NCBI GenBank assembly: GCA_021186555.1 | Contig: JAJKFL010000003.1 | Coordinates: 35,142,908 to 35,206,907 of the forward strand | From: Reticulitermes speratus | Taxonomy: Eukaryota; Arthropoda; Insecta; Blattodea; Rhinotermitidae | DNA: 64,000 nt | Direction: 5' to 3' | Shown here: positions 23,861-34,990 of the stretch, in pieces | Layout of the letters: every line of letters starts with the position of its first letter | Numbering within the stretch: position 1 is the stretch's first letter | Notes under the pieces: model-generated | Database searches by the model: none | Told to the model about the DNA's origin: nothing | Seen by the model: the letters and a program-made list of their open reading frames with translations, nothing else | Made by a program: the position numbers and the translations under genes

Positions 23861-23924
23861 TAAGGGGTCCAAACAAATGAAAATCACTCGGTCCCGTACT
23901 GCAAACGGGACGTTTGACCCCTTA
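23861..23924. repeat. Nested inverted repeat (hairpin)
   Basis: The outer arms TAAGGGGTCCAAAC (23861-23874) and GTTTGACCCCTTA (23912-23924) pair over 13 bp with a one-base bulge. The inner arms GTCCCGT (23891-23897) and ACGGGAC (23905-23911) pair perfectly around a 7-base loop. The inner stem abuts the outer arm on the 3' side and leaves a 16-base bulge on the 5' side. Confidence 0.75.
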
Positions 23925-24204
23925 ATTAAGAAGCACATGGCTGGTAAGCCATTTGCAACAGACGCCGACGTGGGGAAACTCTAACTTCCTGTCTGTAGCC
24001 ACTTGACACCGGTTTCTTCCACTCCGGAATACAAGCCTTGGTGCCACGGTGAGACGAATGCTTAAATGTCAATGGTGACTACGTTAAAGTCTTACGTGAA
24101 ACGTCAGCTAGACGTGTGCTGTGTGTTTATCGAAGCAAGGAAAAAATTCCTGGTACAAGAGTGTTTGTACCTTAAGTTTTGGAACTTTTCATCTCTGAAA
24201 TTTG

Positions 24205-24245
24205 AGTTTCTCACGAAGGTGACTACTCTTCTCGGATACACGTAG
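24205..24245 (-). repeat. PED repeat 3' fragment
   Basis: The plus strand reads TTTGAGTTTCTCACGAAGGTG then CTCTTCTCGGAT, the inverted 3' end of the PED repeat (CTTC..CGTGAGAA-CTCAAA). It is short and diverged. Confidence 0.5.
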
Positions 24246-24469
24246 TAAGTACGGAGTTTGGGAGAAACCTGCTGTCTGATTCTGCAGGTGCGAATAAACG
24301 AAATAAGGAAATTTCTAAGTCATTTCTATCATAATACTTCATTAAACCTGTAAAATTTTGTCTTCGTTATTCAGCAACACGCTCTCAACTCTGCTTATGT
24401 AAGCCTAATGTCGACAAAAGAAGCATAAATACAACAGTGAATTGAAAAGGGTATAGAGCAAAGCGGTCG

Positions 24470-24600
24470 TGGTCTAATACAGGTTATGTGCCAGAGTTGC
24501 CTGGACAGACTGAAAAATACCAGTCAGGAGAGCCGGGTGTTTGTCGAGGATCTAACCTGCGACCCTGGACTACGAAGGACTAGTGGTAAGCACTCGAACG
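24470..24600 (-). repeat. tRNA-like SINE fragment (unassigned)
   Basis: Read on the minus strand there is a B-box-like GGTTAGATCC following GTCGCA, then sequence unlike families A-C. The tRNA-like 5' part is only faint. It may be a single degraded SINE of another family. Confidence 0.3.
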
Positions 24601-24605
24601 CATTA

Positions 24606-25995
24606 TTTGTTGTAGTCTGTCTTCTTGTCGAGAATTTACATTAGTCATTCGTGGCAACTAACTCTTGGTGGAAACTGTACGTCTGTACCCCTGCTGGGGG
24701 GAAATTGGATTTTTCGTTTTCTCAGTGTGTTGCTACTTGCTATCAAAACGACGGATGCGTCTGAGAAAAGGATTTTTTTCAGCTTTAAGAAAAACAGAGA
24801 GACAAGAGATTTGCTGGAGAGAGGGTTATACATGGAGTGGCGAAATAAGGAAGAAGAATGAGAAGGCAAATTCTGATGAAGGGAAAACAGAATTTCTAAA
24901 TTAAAGGAATTATTTATTCGTAATATAATCATGTTATTAGTAGGTAGAAATAAAAATCCGTTTCTCTCGCTAATGAACTTTAAACAAGTGGGTTCCAAAT
25001 TGCTTGTTTTGTATAAACATTTTTATATTTTGTTACGCTTCAGGTCTTTTCATATCGCAGGTTAGTTATGGAGGGGATCCAGAGTGACGAACAAGCTACC
25101 ATTATTGTCACAAAGTTTTGAGTGGGTGGATAAGGGACTTACTTTGCTGTCAGTCATATTGAATTTTCATGAAATCGTGCAGGTTGTATCTCTGTAGAGC
25201 CAGACAAAAATACGAGTGACGTGAATTCCCAAAAACGGGTTTAAACGTTCTATGCACTCTCATCATCATAATCATCATCGTACAGAAGGTATAGATGGAC
25301 TCATCCTACTATTCTGTGTTGGAGTTAATCCCAAAAATTCGAATTAACAACAATTTTACAAGATCTTTGAAAATCGCCCATTATTATTATTTTATTATTA
25401 TTATTATTACTAGTAGTAGTATTTATACTACCAGCCGCGTGCCTGTCACATGTATGGATAATATAGGGTGTTTCTTTTCTTCCTTGACCGTCCGCCAGCG
25501 TTGCGTCCTACGCCGTGTGTTGGGTAGGTTTAACAATCGATAACGAGAGCTAGAAAAACGATTGCAGTGGTGATAACCTTTAGAAAGTCTAATAAAAACT
25601 CACTAGAGGGTCAGGTCGGCGCTTATCGGTCAAGTAGGAAAAAAAAACACCTAATATTTACGCGCTACTCCACGTCCTTTTCCATTATTCCTTTCTTTAT
25701 CCTTCGATCAAACCAGGAGTTAATTTCATCTATCGGAGTTCTGCTGTTTGGTATTTCAGTGTTCTTTCGTATGTTCGATGCGCAACTGTTTCTTGAGCCT
25801 CAGCTCGTACCTCATAGAGAAGATAGCCGATACGCAGCTTTACCTTGGCCTGAGGCGCGTACGTTACAGAAACACAACTTCTCTCAACCCCCTTTTAACC
25901 ACGGAAAGTGCTAATTATTACTGACTATTATTGATCCCAATGGATTGCTCTTGATTATTATAGATTACTATAAACTATTGTATATTTCATCGAAT
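24606..25995. other. Gene-free stretch
   Basis: Overlapping open frames on both strands at 24625-24998 and a 115-codon frame at 25567-25914 (plus) are unrecognised. An ATT simple repeat lies at about 25380-25410. Confidence 0.5.
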
Positions 25996-26008
25996 ATTAT
26001 CAATAATT

Positions 26009-26273
26009 GCCGATGCCAGTGGCCGTGCGGTCTAAGGCGTGGGTCTTCGGCCGCTCGCTTACTAGGATCGTGGGTTCGAATCCTGCCTAGGGCATGGATG
26101 TCTGTCTCTTGTGAGTGTTGTGTGTTGTCAGGTAGAGGTCTCTACGACGGGCTGGTCACTCGTCCAGAGGAGTCTTACCGGCTGTGGTGTGTCTCAAATG
26201 TGTGTGATCATGAAACCTCGACGAAACGAGGAGGCCCAGGCCCATATAGGGCTGTCGAGCCCTAGGGAAAAAA
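26009..26273 (+). mobile_element. SINE family A, complete, with perfect target duplication
   Basis: This is the reference copy for the family in this window. It has A-box-like TGGCCGTGCGG (26020-26030), a perfect B-box GGTTCGAATCC (26073-26083), then the body with GTTGTGTGTTGTCAGGTAGA, CTCGTCCAGAGGAGTC and CCTCGACGAAACGAGG, and a short A-rich tail. Identical 13-bp ATTATCAATAATT flanks it at 25996-26008 and 26274-26286. A 106-codon open frame runs through it, but that is an artefact of the repeat. Confidence 0.95.
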
Positions 26274-26556
26274 ATTATCAATAATTATTGATTATTATTG
26301 ATGAGGGCATGACTCACACAATCATTTACACTAATTGTATTTTATAAAATACATTATTGAATAAGTATTATGATTATTGTTGTTGTAGTAATCGTAATCG
26401 TCAAACAACGCGTGTGTAAAGTTCTGAGTGCAAAAATGCAGGCACTTTTTTGACGTAGTGTCCGAGTTACTTTTCTGTTGGACTGTGGGGGATAAGCACG
26501 GGGTGTTTCCAGCACTTCTGAAACCCATTTTATTGATCCCCTCTATATCCGTTTGG

Positions 26557-26813
26557 GGAGCTGGAGTGGCGTAGTAGGTATAGAGACTAGACTACGGGTT
26601 GGCAGTACGGGGTTCATGTCCCCGTAGGGGGAGGAGATATTTCTCCCCTCCAAAACGTCCAGCCTCCTATTCAATGGGTACCGGGGTTCTTTCCTGGGAG
26701 TAAAGCGGCCGGAGTGTGAAGTTAACCACCCTCCTCTATCTAGTGCTGAGGTTAAGCCTGAGTGGAGCTACACCTCCACTCATGGCGTGGAAGGGAAAAT
26801 ATTACCTTTTTTT
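26557..26813 (+). mobile_element. SINE family C, complete
   Basis: The tRNA-like head has TGGCGTAGTAGGT (26567-26579) and GGTTCATGTCC (26611-26621). It is followed by GGGTACCGGGGTTCTTTCC, then GTAAAGCGGCCGGAGTGTGAA and CTCTATCTAGTGCTGAGG, and a T-rich tail. Flanks TATCCGTTTGGG (26546-26557) and TATCTTTTGGG (26814-26824) look like a decayed target duplication. The central GGCCGGAGTGTGAA core is shared by seven further fragments in the window. Confidence 0.8.
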
Positions 26814-27019
26814 TATCTTTTGGGTGCTAGTATGATACTAAGCTTCATATGCAGCTGAGCATTACACTAACCCTTTACTCACGCGTGGTTGACAAAATGA
26901 TAACAAATTAATTGCGCTGTTGGGTTGATGTACATTTCAGGTTAACGATCCTAGTACCATACGTAATCAAATTTTAGTTTCTATTAATATAATGGAATCA
27001 AAAGTAAGTTATCATTCAT

Positions 27020-27100
27020 CTCTGTTTTGCAGTTAGCACACCTGCTTCGTATTATGACGTTTGCAGGTTCTAATCTTGGTACATACACCGGCTACAATGA
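27020..27100 (+). repeat. tRNA-like SINE head fragment
   Basis: An A-box-like CAGTTAGCACACCTG and a B-box-like GGTTCTAATC (starting at 27067) are spaced as in a tRNA-derived head. The body does not match families A-C. This is probably a degraded SINE of another family. Confidence 0.35.
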
Positions 27101-27204
27101 CTCAGTTCTTTCGTTTTTCCATGCATATGAGGACACGACACCGCGACAATTATAACGAAATATCTTAATAACTACCTCTTTGGAGCACAGCCCCCCTCAA
27201 AAAT

Positions 27205-27505
27205 TTTCATAATTCCTCAGCTAGTCGAGCAATTCTCTGCATTTATGGAACCCGACGTTTCGCTACTGCCTTTATAAGAGCCCGTCACTTGTTCCCATCC
27301 TGAGCCAGAGCAATCCAGCCTACGCCTAGGTGGTCTATTTCTTTCAGATTTCCCTACCCAAACCGTATATGCACCTCTCCTCTTCTCCATACTTGCCACA
27401 CGTTCCTCCCACGTCATTCTTCTTGGTTTGATCATCCGAATAATACTTTGTGAGTACAGATAAGCCCAGTTCCCTCTTACATCTTCCCTTTTAGGCTTAA
27501 ATACA
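27205..27505 (-). pseudogene. Non-LTR reverse transcriptase C-terminal relic
   Basis: The minus strand reads ...SIIRMIKPRRMTWEERVASM then EKRRGAYTVWVG, matching the LINE C-terminal phrase IIRMIKSRRMRWTGHVARMG-x-x-R-x-Y-x-ILVG that is better preserved at 62234-62452. After WVG the frame drifts and the KRPLGRPRRRWED segment is scrambled. The 3' trailing sequence GACTAGCTGAGGA matches the 62.2-kb element. It is a dead fragment of about 100 residues. A run of 12 C (27507-27518) abuts its upstream side. Confidence 0.7.
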
Positions 27506-27518
27506 TCCCCCCCCCCCC

Positions 27519-29863
27519 ACAGAACACCCTCAGCCTATGTTCCTTCTCCAATGTGCGAGAATAAATTTCACATACAAAAAAATTATAATTCTGTGTATTT
27601 TAATCTTTATATTTTTGAACAGCAAAGCGGGAATTAAAGAATCTTGACCGAATAATAGTAAGAATTCCCTAAGTTCAATATCCTGTTAACTTCTTCATGA
27701 AAGCAATTGTAATTTGTTAGGGTTGTTCCCAAATATTTAAACTTTGCATTCTTTGAAAGTATTAACACCTATCTTGAAGTAATTTTTTCCTGCATTGTTT
27801 TCACTAAACATTACAATATACATAGTTTCCCCTGCATATATTCCAGACAAGACTTATTAGTGGCGACTATTAAAGTCCTCTATTTTTTTCTTAGTAAATT
27901 AAAATCATCACTATAGACCACAAACTGATCGGTCCCATTCAATTTGAAACCCTCCTGGTTTGCCTGAACCTTCCTCGTCCTTTTAAACTCACCAATCAAT
28001 TCATGCAGTTATGGCTGAAGTAAGGCTTAAGTTTAATGATATTTATTCTTATTACATAAGAGCTTTGCCGAACTTTAGATTCTTCTTGGGCGTGACGCCA
28101 TGCAGTCCAGTGTTTTGGAGGAGAATTCAGCTTCCGACTTCAGGATAGATTACCGAAGGCCCGTAGTCTTTTCCGAGTAAATCCAAGTGGTAATTATATG
28201 TATCATCTACAGTGACATTAGGAAGGTACGTATTTGCCACACATGACATTTATGTAGCTTGTATGCAAGTCACAATAGACCCAGATATCTGACTAAACAG
28301 GATAAACAGATTGGTCTTTCTAATGAAGATGGACTGTGCTCTCAGTGAGGTAGCCCATCTGAATGAGATTGTAAATTCCTTTTAGGGGAGTGTTTTAAAG
28401 TAGGCCACAACAGCTTTAGTTCTCTTCTTTCTCCTTTCATCATCCTACTATTATTCCTTTCTTTGTACCCCGGTACACATTTTATAGGAAGATGGTTGGA
28501 CTGCAGGAACTGTCTCGTAGCTCTGTAGGAGAAAAAATCAGTTGCTCCTGCAGGGAATCGAACTGCGTTTCCTCAACTGTGCAGATAGTATCCTAGTCAT
28601 CACACCGACTACTAGATTCTGGCTCCGTTCAAAATTATAGTTAAATAAATTAATTAACAAGTTACGGCGTGTGTACGAAAGCTAAATTTCAAGTTCAAAG
28701 TTCAATGCCTTCCACCTCACTGTTAATTAAGAAATCTTTTAAATAAATATAAAATTCTGAGCGTTTTGTCTGCGGATTATGAGGGAGCACTGACTCTTTC
28801 CAATATTTAGAAACCAGCAATATTTCATACTTTCTGTTCTCTGTCTACATATCCACCCACACTCTTGTCTAGGATCTGAAAAATTCTTCATCATCACAAA
28901 GTATTTCTCCTCTCTGCATACTGTCTCCTATCGCTGGTGTGTTTTTTGTGCCCCTTCGTTCACTCGCTCATCCCTTGCCCAGAGAAACGCCATCACTTTA
29001 TCTCTGCCCGTTTCCTCCCACCTCCCACCGTAGTGTCGCCCCATAGTGACGTTTGGTGGAAGAACCATTTATCATCCATCAGATGCTTTGTCTTGTGACA
29101 TGTCAGGGTTCAGAGGGATGTTCGGTGGGGTGAGGAGAGAAGGGGAGACCCCCCACGAGTAACCTCATAAATATGGCGTTCGTGTGCACATGCGCACACC
29201 TTCTAAGTCTACATATATTGTCATGTGGGTCCATATAATGATAAATAAATATATATAATACAAAGCATATGTAGGTATCTATTTATCTAAGTGATCCATC
29301 ATAAGACACACCTATGTGCCTTGACAAAACGTTATGAATGGACTACTGCAGGAACCTATTTGTCCAACTGTGTTTTATTTCAGTACTAAGACATCTCTTC
29401 CGTTTGTTTGTATAGAGTTAGAGTCTTGGTGTTCGCTTGTCAGATTTTTATCTAAGGTGATGCTGATCCAAAAGCAAACTTGAGTTTCACAGAACTTGAA
29501 TTGACACGAAAGGATTTTAAATTCTTGAGCACAAATGTAGCTCCCTTGTTTCGAGGAAAGATGTCCTAGGTTGTACAACCAGACCGATTTCCTTTCTTCT
29601 GAAAACCATTGAATAAATCTTCAATGAACTCTGTGGGCAAAATGCTAGAGTTTTGGAAGTTCAAGCAGGTGGTATAAGAACATTCTTTGTGTTTAAAGAG
29701 TTAATTTTACGAGAAACGTTTCTCATAATATCATACAGTGCAACATACAATATATCTGTAAAAGGCAGATGCGCGACCGAATCAGATGCATTAGATAAAG
29801 AAGGAACACTAGAAATTTAATAGTGTAAAATGTTATTAGCAACTTGTTTAATTTATTTCGTAC
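27519..29863. other. Gene-free stretch
   Basis: No gene was recognised. A minus-strand tRNA-like fragment (B-box-like AGTTCGATTCC) lies within 28530-28625. The 67-codon minus frame at 29375 is unrecognised. Confidence 0.5.
28530..28625 (-). repeat. tRNA-like SINE head fragment
   Basis: Read on the minus strand: GAGCCAGAATCTAGTAGTCG, then GTGATGACTAGG, then B-box-like AGTTCGATTCCCTGCAGGAG. The spacing fits a tRNA-derived head. No body or duplication was identified. Confidence 0.4.
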
Positions 29864-29874
29864 TAGTTATCTGG

Positions 29875-30151
29875 GGGGGATACGCAATGGCGCAGTTGAT
29901 TGAGGGACTGCGCTACAAGCCGGAAGGTCGCGGGTTCGATTCCCGATGGTGTCATTGGAATTCTTCATTGACATAATCCTTTCGACCGCACTATGGACCT
30001 GGGGTCGACTCAGCCTCTAACGGAAATGAGTACCAGTAATATCTCCTGGGGGGTAAAGGCGGCCGGTGCGTAGGGCTGACAACCTTACCACCTTCATGTG
30101 CCGATTGTCTTGAAATCTGTCCAGGCCTGTAGATGGATTGCTTTACCTTAA
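29875..30151 (+). mobile_element. SINE family B, complete, with perfect target duplication
   Basis: The head has A-box-like TGGCGCAGTTGAT (29888-29900) and B-box GGTTCGATTCC (29933-29943). The body is as in the 4917 copy (CTATGGACCTGGGGTCGACT, then TATCTCCTGGGG), with a short 3' tail ending ACCTTAA. An identical 11-bp TAGTTATCTGG flanks it at 29864-29874 and 30152-30162. This is the reference family B copy. Confidence 0.93.
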
Positions 30152-30162
30152 TAGTTATCTGG

Positions 30163-32629
30163 AAAAGTTTAGCAAAATCACATAACAGATCAGTGGCGAC
30201 AATTAGTCCGAGGGTACGATCCAGAACTGTATACACTGTTCAATTTATTTTTACGAATTTACTGTTACGTTCACTTCTTGCCGTCTCATATCTTCGTACC
30301 TACATAATAAGTCTTCAACAAGGTTGCATGCAATTAAGCAAAGATATTTTAGTATTAGACTGCAACCAACCTACTTATTTACCCTTTACGATGCAATTTT
30401 GCTTCGTAATTTGAAATGACAGTAAATAGAAATACGAAGAACATGGCTGTTCTTAATCGTTCTACTGATAACTTAATATAGGCCTACATTAAATTATAAG
30501 GGTAGGAGACTTTAAGCTAAAGAAAATATTATTTAAAGGAAAATAAGAATGGAGAATGCCCATTAGACAAGAAACAAGAAAGTGTACTAAGAAAATGAAA
30601 CTTCCTTCATGACATAATATATAAAGGATGGATAAGAATCACCGGTACAGACAGCAGCTGAAATATCACGTGATAACGTCTGTATTATACTCAATATAGA
30701 AGGTTATTTTAACATTGTTGGCTGGTCCGTAAAGCAAGATCGCAATCATGTCTTCCTCCGGCATTAACAATTTCCATACTCACTCACTAGTATATCATTA
30801 TTCTAATAGGCTTCGATAGCAGCTCGTCGTAAACTAAATGACAGTTGGATCTAGCCTGTAATTTGGTGCTTAGAAGTTTCGCAATCCTACACCATGTATC
30901 TTTCAGAAGTACAGTTCACCAAATAAATAAATGGAAACATCTGCTTTATAGTTTCTCACTCACTTACTTTACCAGGTTTTATTTATTTACTTATGAAAGT
31001 ATTCTTTCTTCGCCTTGGTATTTATTTACAGCTCATTTAAATTTTCTATACGCCGCACGAAAATAAGCGTAATACAAGCAATATTAAAGTAGCCTTGTTT
31101 GTGATTACATGCACATTAAAAATGAGAGGTTGTGGCATATATCTTTGTTATTGTTTGCAGCCGTGGCATCGTATTATAATAGTACTTATGTATAACAATT
31201 ACAGGAGATTATAAATGAAAATTTTTATTGTCTCCTAATAACCCAAAAGGAAAGAGGAGAAGAAAGGATTGGGGGAATCAGAAAAATTTTGCTTTAAACA
31301 TAGAAGACAGACAATTTTACTGCTTCTTGCTACCTATGAAGTTATGTCAGGATGGCTGACAAGCATGTGGAAGGATGTGGTTATGGCTGTTTTCAAAATA
31401 ATATGCCAAATTAACACGAAGAGACAAACGAGACCCAGAACGAGAACCTCCACTAGGTCAGCTAGTCTCCGTGTCTATTTTCCAACCTGGAACATGCCGA
31501 TTATAGAGCAGAAATGCCGACACTACTATGACATAGCCGCTAATAGGCTTCATGGAATTATTATCTATATGAAGGTAATGATTACTTATGAAGGAGGGAG
31601 AATTAACCCTATTAAAGCTTAAAGTAATCCATACCATACATAAATGTTCAGTGTGTGTAACTCACAGAGAGCATCCTTTGCTTCCATTAGAAGACCAATC
31701 GGTGTATGATGTTATAGGGAAACAAGGAAATATGGACGACATATAGATATCCAGCTTGGGCAAATGCAGGAAATTCCACTAGAATCTAAAGAGGAGTGTA
31801 GGAACCTACATGAATAGATTTCCCGTGTTTGAATTGCAACATCACGTAAGATCACCACGACTGACCTCCAAAAGATAGGTCTCAATGTTATCCCTTGAAA
31901 GAGTCTATTTAAAACTCAAGATAAAAAAAAGCTGGTTCAATAAAATTGTTTCACGAAGGTACGAATGAAATAATCAAATACGTGAACGTAATATTCTCTG
32001 TTTTCTTAATTAGGCATTATGACATAAAACACTATGCAGGATTGGAAACAAGTTCACCTATATTTTAACATTGGTATTAGTTAAAGGTAGCTTTAAGGTA
32101 CCTTTGCTTTCACTGCCAGGAAAAAGACCCGGGAGCCTAGTGTGTAGGATGCATTATGGATCTCCGAAGCAGTATGAACGCGATTATGTACGGAAGAAGC
32201 TTCGCCTTTGCCGAGAATAGAGCATTTCTTTGAGGTTCCTCAATTTGATATTATCCTAATGCACAAATTTATTACATTAAAATTGACGATAATGTTACCC
32301 TTATTATTAAGCTTTGTGCCTCAATGTACGTAGCAGGGGTGGAGGAGTAAAGTCATACATTACAATATCGGTCATGGGTGCACATGGTTAGCAGGTCGAC
32401 TTTGGAGTCTTGCCGCCTTAAGGTATCCCTGAGTGGAGGGTTTAAATACCCCAGACTAGTTGGCGAGTCGTCTTCCGAAAATCAATAAACAGCCGCCCCA
32501 TCCGTAATCAGGAACATCAGTGATGAGTTATAACGTGCGTAAATTCAGTACCATAAACAAGACAATTATCTTACTTGATATTGAAATCAAATTCTAAACG
32601 CGGAAGAAGAAATATTACAGTTCTTTTTC
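30163..32629. other. Gene-free stretch
   Basis: The longest frame is 117 codons at 31269-31622 (plus). It has a basic middle section but no recognisable domain. A faint tRNA-like phrase (TGGTTAGCAGG) occurs near 32388. Nothing is secure. Confidence 0.5.
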
Positions 32630-32692
32630 TATTTAATGTTACGGTCTTCTGGGATATGATGCCTTGTGAATTGGTACATAAACACGTATACA
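32630..32692 (-). repeat. PED repeat fragment
   Basis: On the plus strand it reads GTCTTCTGGGATATGATGCC, then a GTGAATTGGTA phrase. This is the inverted central part of the PED repeat, and its plus-strand translation gives the characteristic FWDMMPCELV. It is short and next to an ATT microsatellite (32707-32726). Confidence 0.6.
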
Positions 32693-33445
32693 CCAACAAT
32701 GTCAGAATTATTATTATTATTATTATAGCAAATAACATTTTTAGGAATTTTGACAGTGGTAAAAAAACAGCTGCATGAGAACAAAGAAAGTTTTACATGA
32801 GAAACAAAATGTTGGGAAATCATAATTCCGGATGCACAATTCTCTTTCACAGTACTGTACGTTCCATTGATCGTGTAAGGAAGATAGAATTTGATGAAAA
32901 TTTTTGATACACGCAGATCACAAAAAGTGCCTGAAAGGAAACAACTTCATAACACCTCATCATATAAAATAAGTATGCTTATACCTTAAGGTACAAGAAA
33001 GCTAAGTTTCATGAAAATGAATTTTAAAATTGGTCTTCTTTAAAGGTGTGTGTTTTCATACTGAATTAAACATAGATTTCATTGTTTTCATACTTGAAGA
33101 TAGCTTAGGTGTATTTCATTAGAGGACGCCACCACATTTCTCAAGAATGTTGAATTTAATTAAACTCGTTTTTTGGTTATAATTATATGTGTACTCACCA
33201 CAACCATTGCCCGGTCTTCCGCACTGCTGGCTGCATCTCTTTATGTCATATCAGTTAATGGCCTGACAATAAAATGTCACTTTGCTTATTAAGAACATAA
33301 AAGTGGAAAAAACAGCTGAGCCTGAAGTTTAACAATGTAATATCTTCCTTTCATTAACACCTATTTCCTCCAAATTATACAGCGTCGGTGGTAGAGGAAT
33401 TAAATATTATTATACCAAATAATTTTAACCATTAGTATGGAGCAC

Positions 33446-33550
33446 TGGTAAACTGGCAGCGGAAAACCCTAAGTACCCGGAGAGAAACCTGTCTCATTGC
33501 CACTTTATCGATCACAAATCACATAAGGACTTACCCGGCTTCAATCTCAG
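33446..33550 (-). repeat. SINE-like repeat E, copy 2
   Basis: It shares AGTACCCGGAGAGAAACCTG, then GCCACTTTATCGATCACAAATC and ACTTACCCGG with 22777-22868. Similarity is clear in order and spacing. The orientation is assigned from the weak B-box resemblance of copy 1. Confidence 0.4.
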
Positions 33551-34874
33551 GCTAGTCAGTGTGAAATATATAAATAATGTTTTGAGTACTACCAATTAAT
33601 ATGTAGTAATTAATTCATTTACCTTTACCATAAATCATTCTTATGTGTTAATTAATATCTTTCGAAATCTAAAATTACAGAAAATCGGCCCGAAAGGTTA
33701 TGCTGAAAATAATAATAAAAAAGGCGTGAATGAACATAAAAGAATATGTCAAGATATTAATATGGCCCATATCCGAGAGGTTCTTCTTTCGAATCCCGGC
33801 AGGCACTCTATATTGGAACCTACAAGCAGATTTTCTTCTAGTTAATATCAATGTCTAAAGACAATTCCATGACACGTTGCCCACACTGTAATCATGGATA
33901 TTCTCATTCCCTTCAGTCATGACATGTAAAATGTGCAGGAAACTTAGTAGACCGCTAAAGCAAAAATTAAATATACAAATAATTTAAAAAAAACACAAAT
34001 CGCTACAAGAAATTCGGTTGAAGTAAATGTGAAAATCATGCCAAAGAGCACCAAAAAGCTAACCTCGTCTAAAACACCAGTGGAATCTTCACATTTACGT
34101 TAAGCTAAATATGATTAGTTAAATTTTAAGAATATATTAATTAATTTTTAAAAAATCCTAAGGATTGATGGAAATGATGAATCAGATAAGCAACTAATCA
34201 GGTAAACATATAACCCAAACTTAATTTAATTCAGCCCCTAAAAAGTTTTACTTTACAAGTCTATCTGAAATACAAAGTGAGTGTACTCTGACGATCCGTT
34301 ACCTTTAAAACATTTGATCCTCTCGAAAGCGTTACAATAGCAAAATCCTATATAGCTTACAAAAGCATCAGTAACCCGAAATAATTATACAAGGAGTGCA
34401 GCGGTGGGATGGCTGTCGCTTTCAAACAACAAGCAACTGATAAATTGAAATTAACGTGATGCTGACACCCTTCTGCTTTTACCCCCTCCCCATTCAGTAT
34501 TCATATCCCAGCGAGTAGCATACACAACTGTAGTTAATATCTGCCTTCCTTCTTCCATTGTCTTTACCCTCCAGCCTCCCCTGTTTGGCGGGGTTACTCA
34601 ACTACTCAGCTAACATCAGATCCAAGGGACTTCTCCAAGTTTATCCGCTCTGACTGCAAACTATATTTATGCAAATGTATAAGAGAATTAAAATTCTACG
34701 CGTATTTATTTTCCACATATTTCCTACATCCTGCAACCCGCAGCTTTACTCCTAACAGTACCCATTGAATATGACACTGTGTGGTTTCCAGAGCCGGTTT
34801 GGGCCCTTTTATGAAGAAAGATATTGCTTATCTATATCTGGAAGCGAACCACACAACATAAATAGAATTTTCCT
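33551..34874. other. Gene-free stretch
   Basis: AT-rich unique sequence. No repeats or gene-like frames were recognised. Confidence 0.5.
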
Positions 34875-34985
34875 GTCCCTTGAAGGCGTAGAAGGGAGTG
34901 GAAGCACAGCTACACTAGATGCAAGAGAGTGGTTAACTTCACGCCCCGGCCGCTTTACCCTCTGGAAAAGAGGGTCCAGTACCAA
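34875..34985 (-). repeat. SINE family C fragment
   Basis: On the minus strand it reads GAGGGTAAAGCGGCCGGGGC, then GTGAAGTTAACCACTCTC, then CATCTAGTGTAGCTGTGCTTC. This matches the core and 3' part of the complete copy at 26557-26813. The head is missing. Confidence 0.7.
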
Positions 34986-34990
34986 TTAAG

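Noticed and set aside
26009-26095. Possible tRNA gene (A and B boxes)
   Set aside because: It is the head of a SINE with a body, tail and target duplication, not a free tRNA. The same applies to the heads at 11664, 29875, 36838 and 41652.
27249-27290. GACGTTTCGC followed by TTATAAGAGCCCG, resembling an inverted GAAA block of a hammerhead
   Set aside because: There is no CTGANGA box at the required distance, and the segment is explained by the reverse-transcriptase relic.
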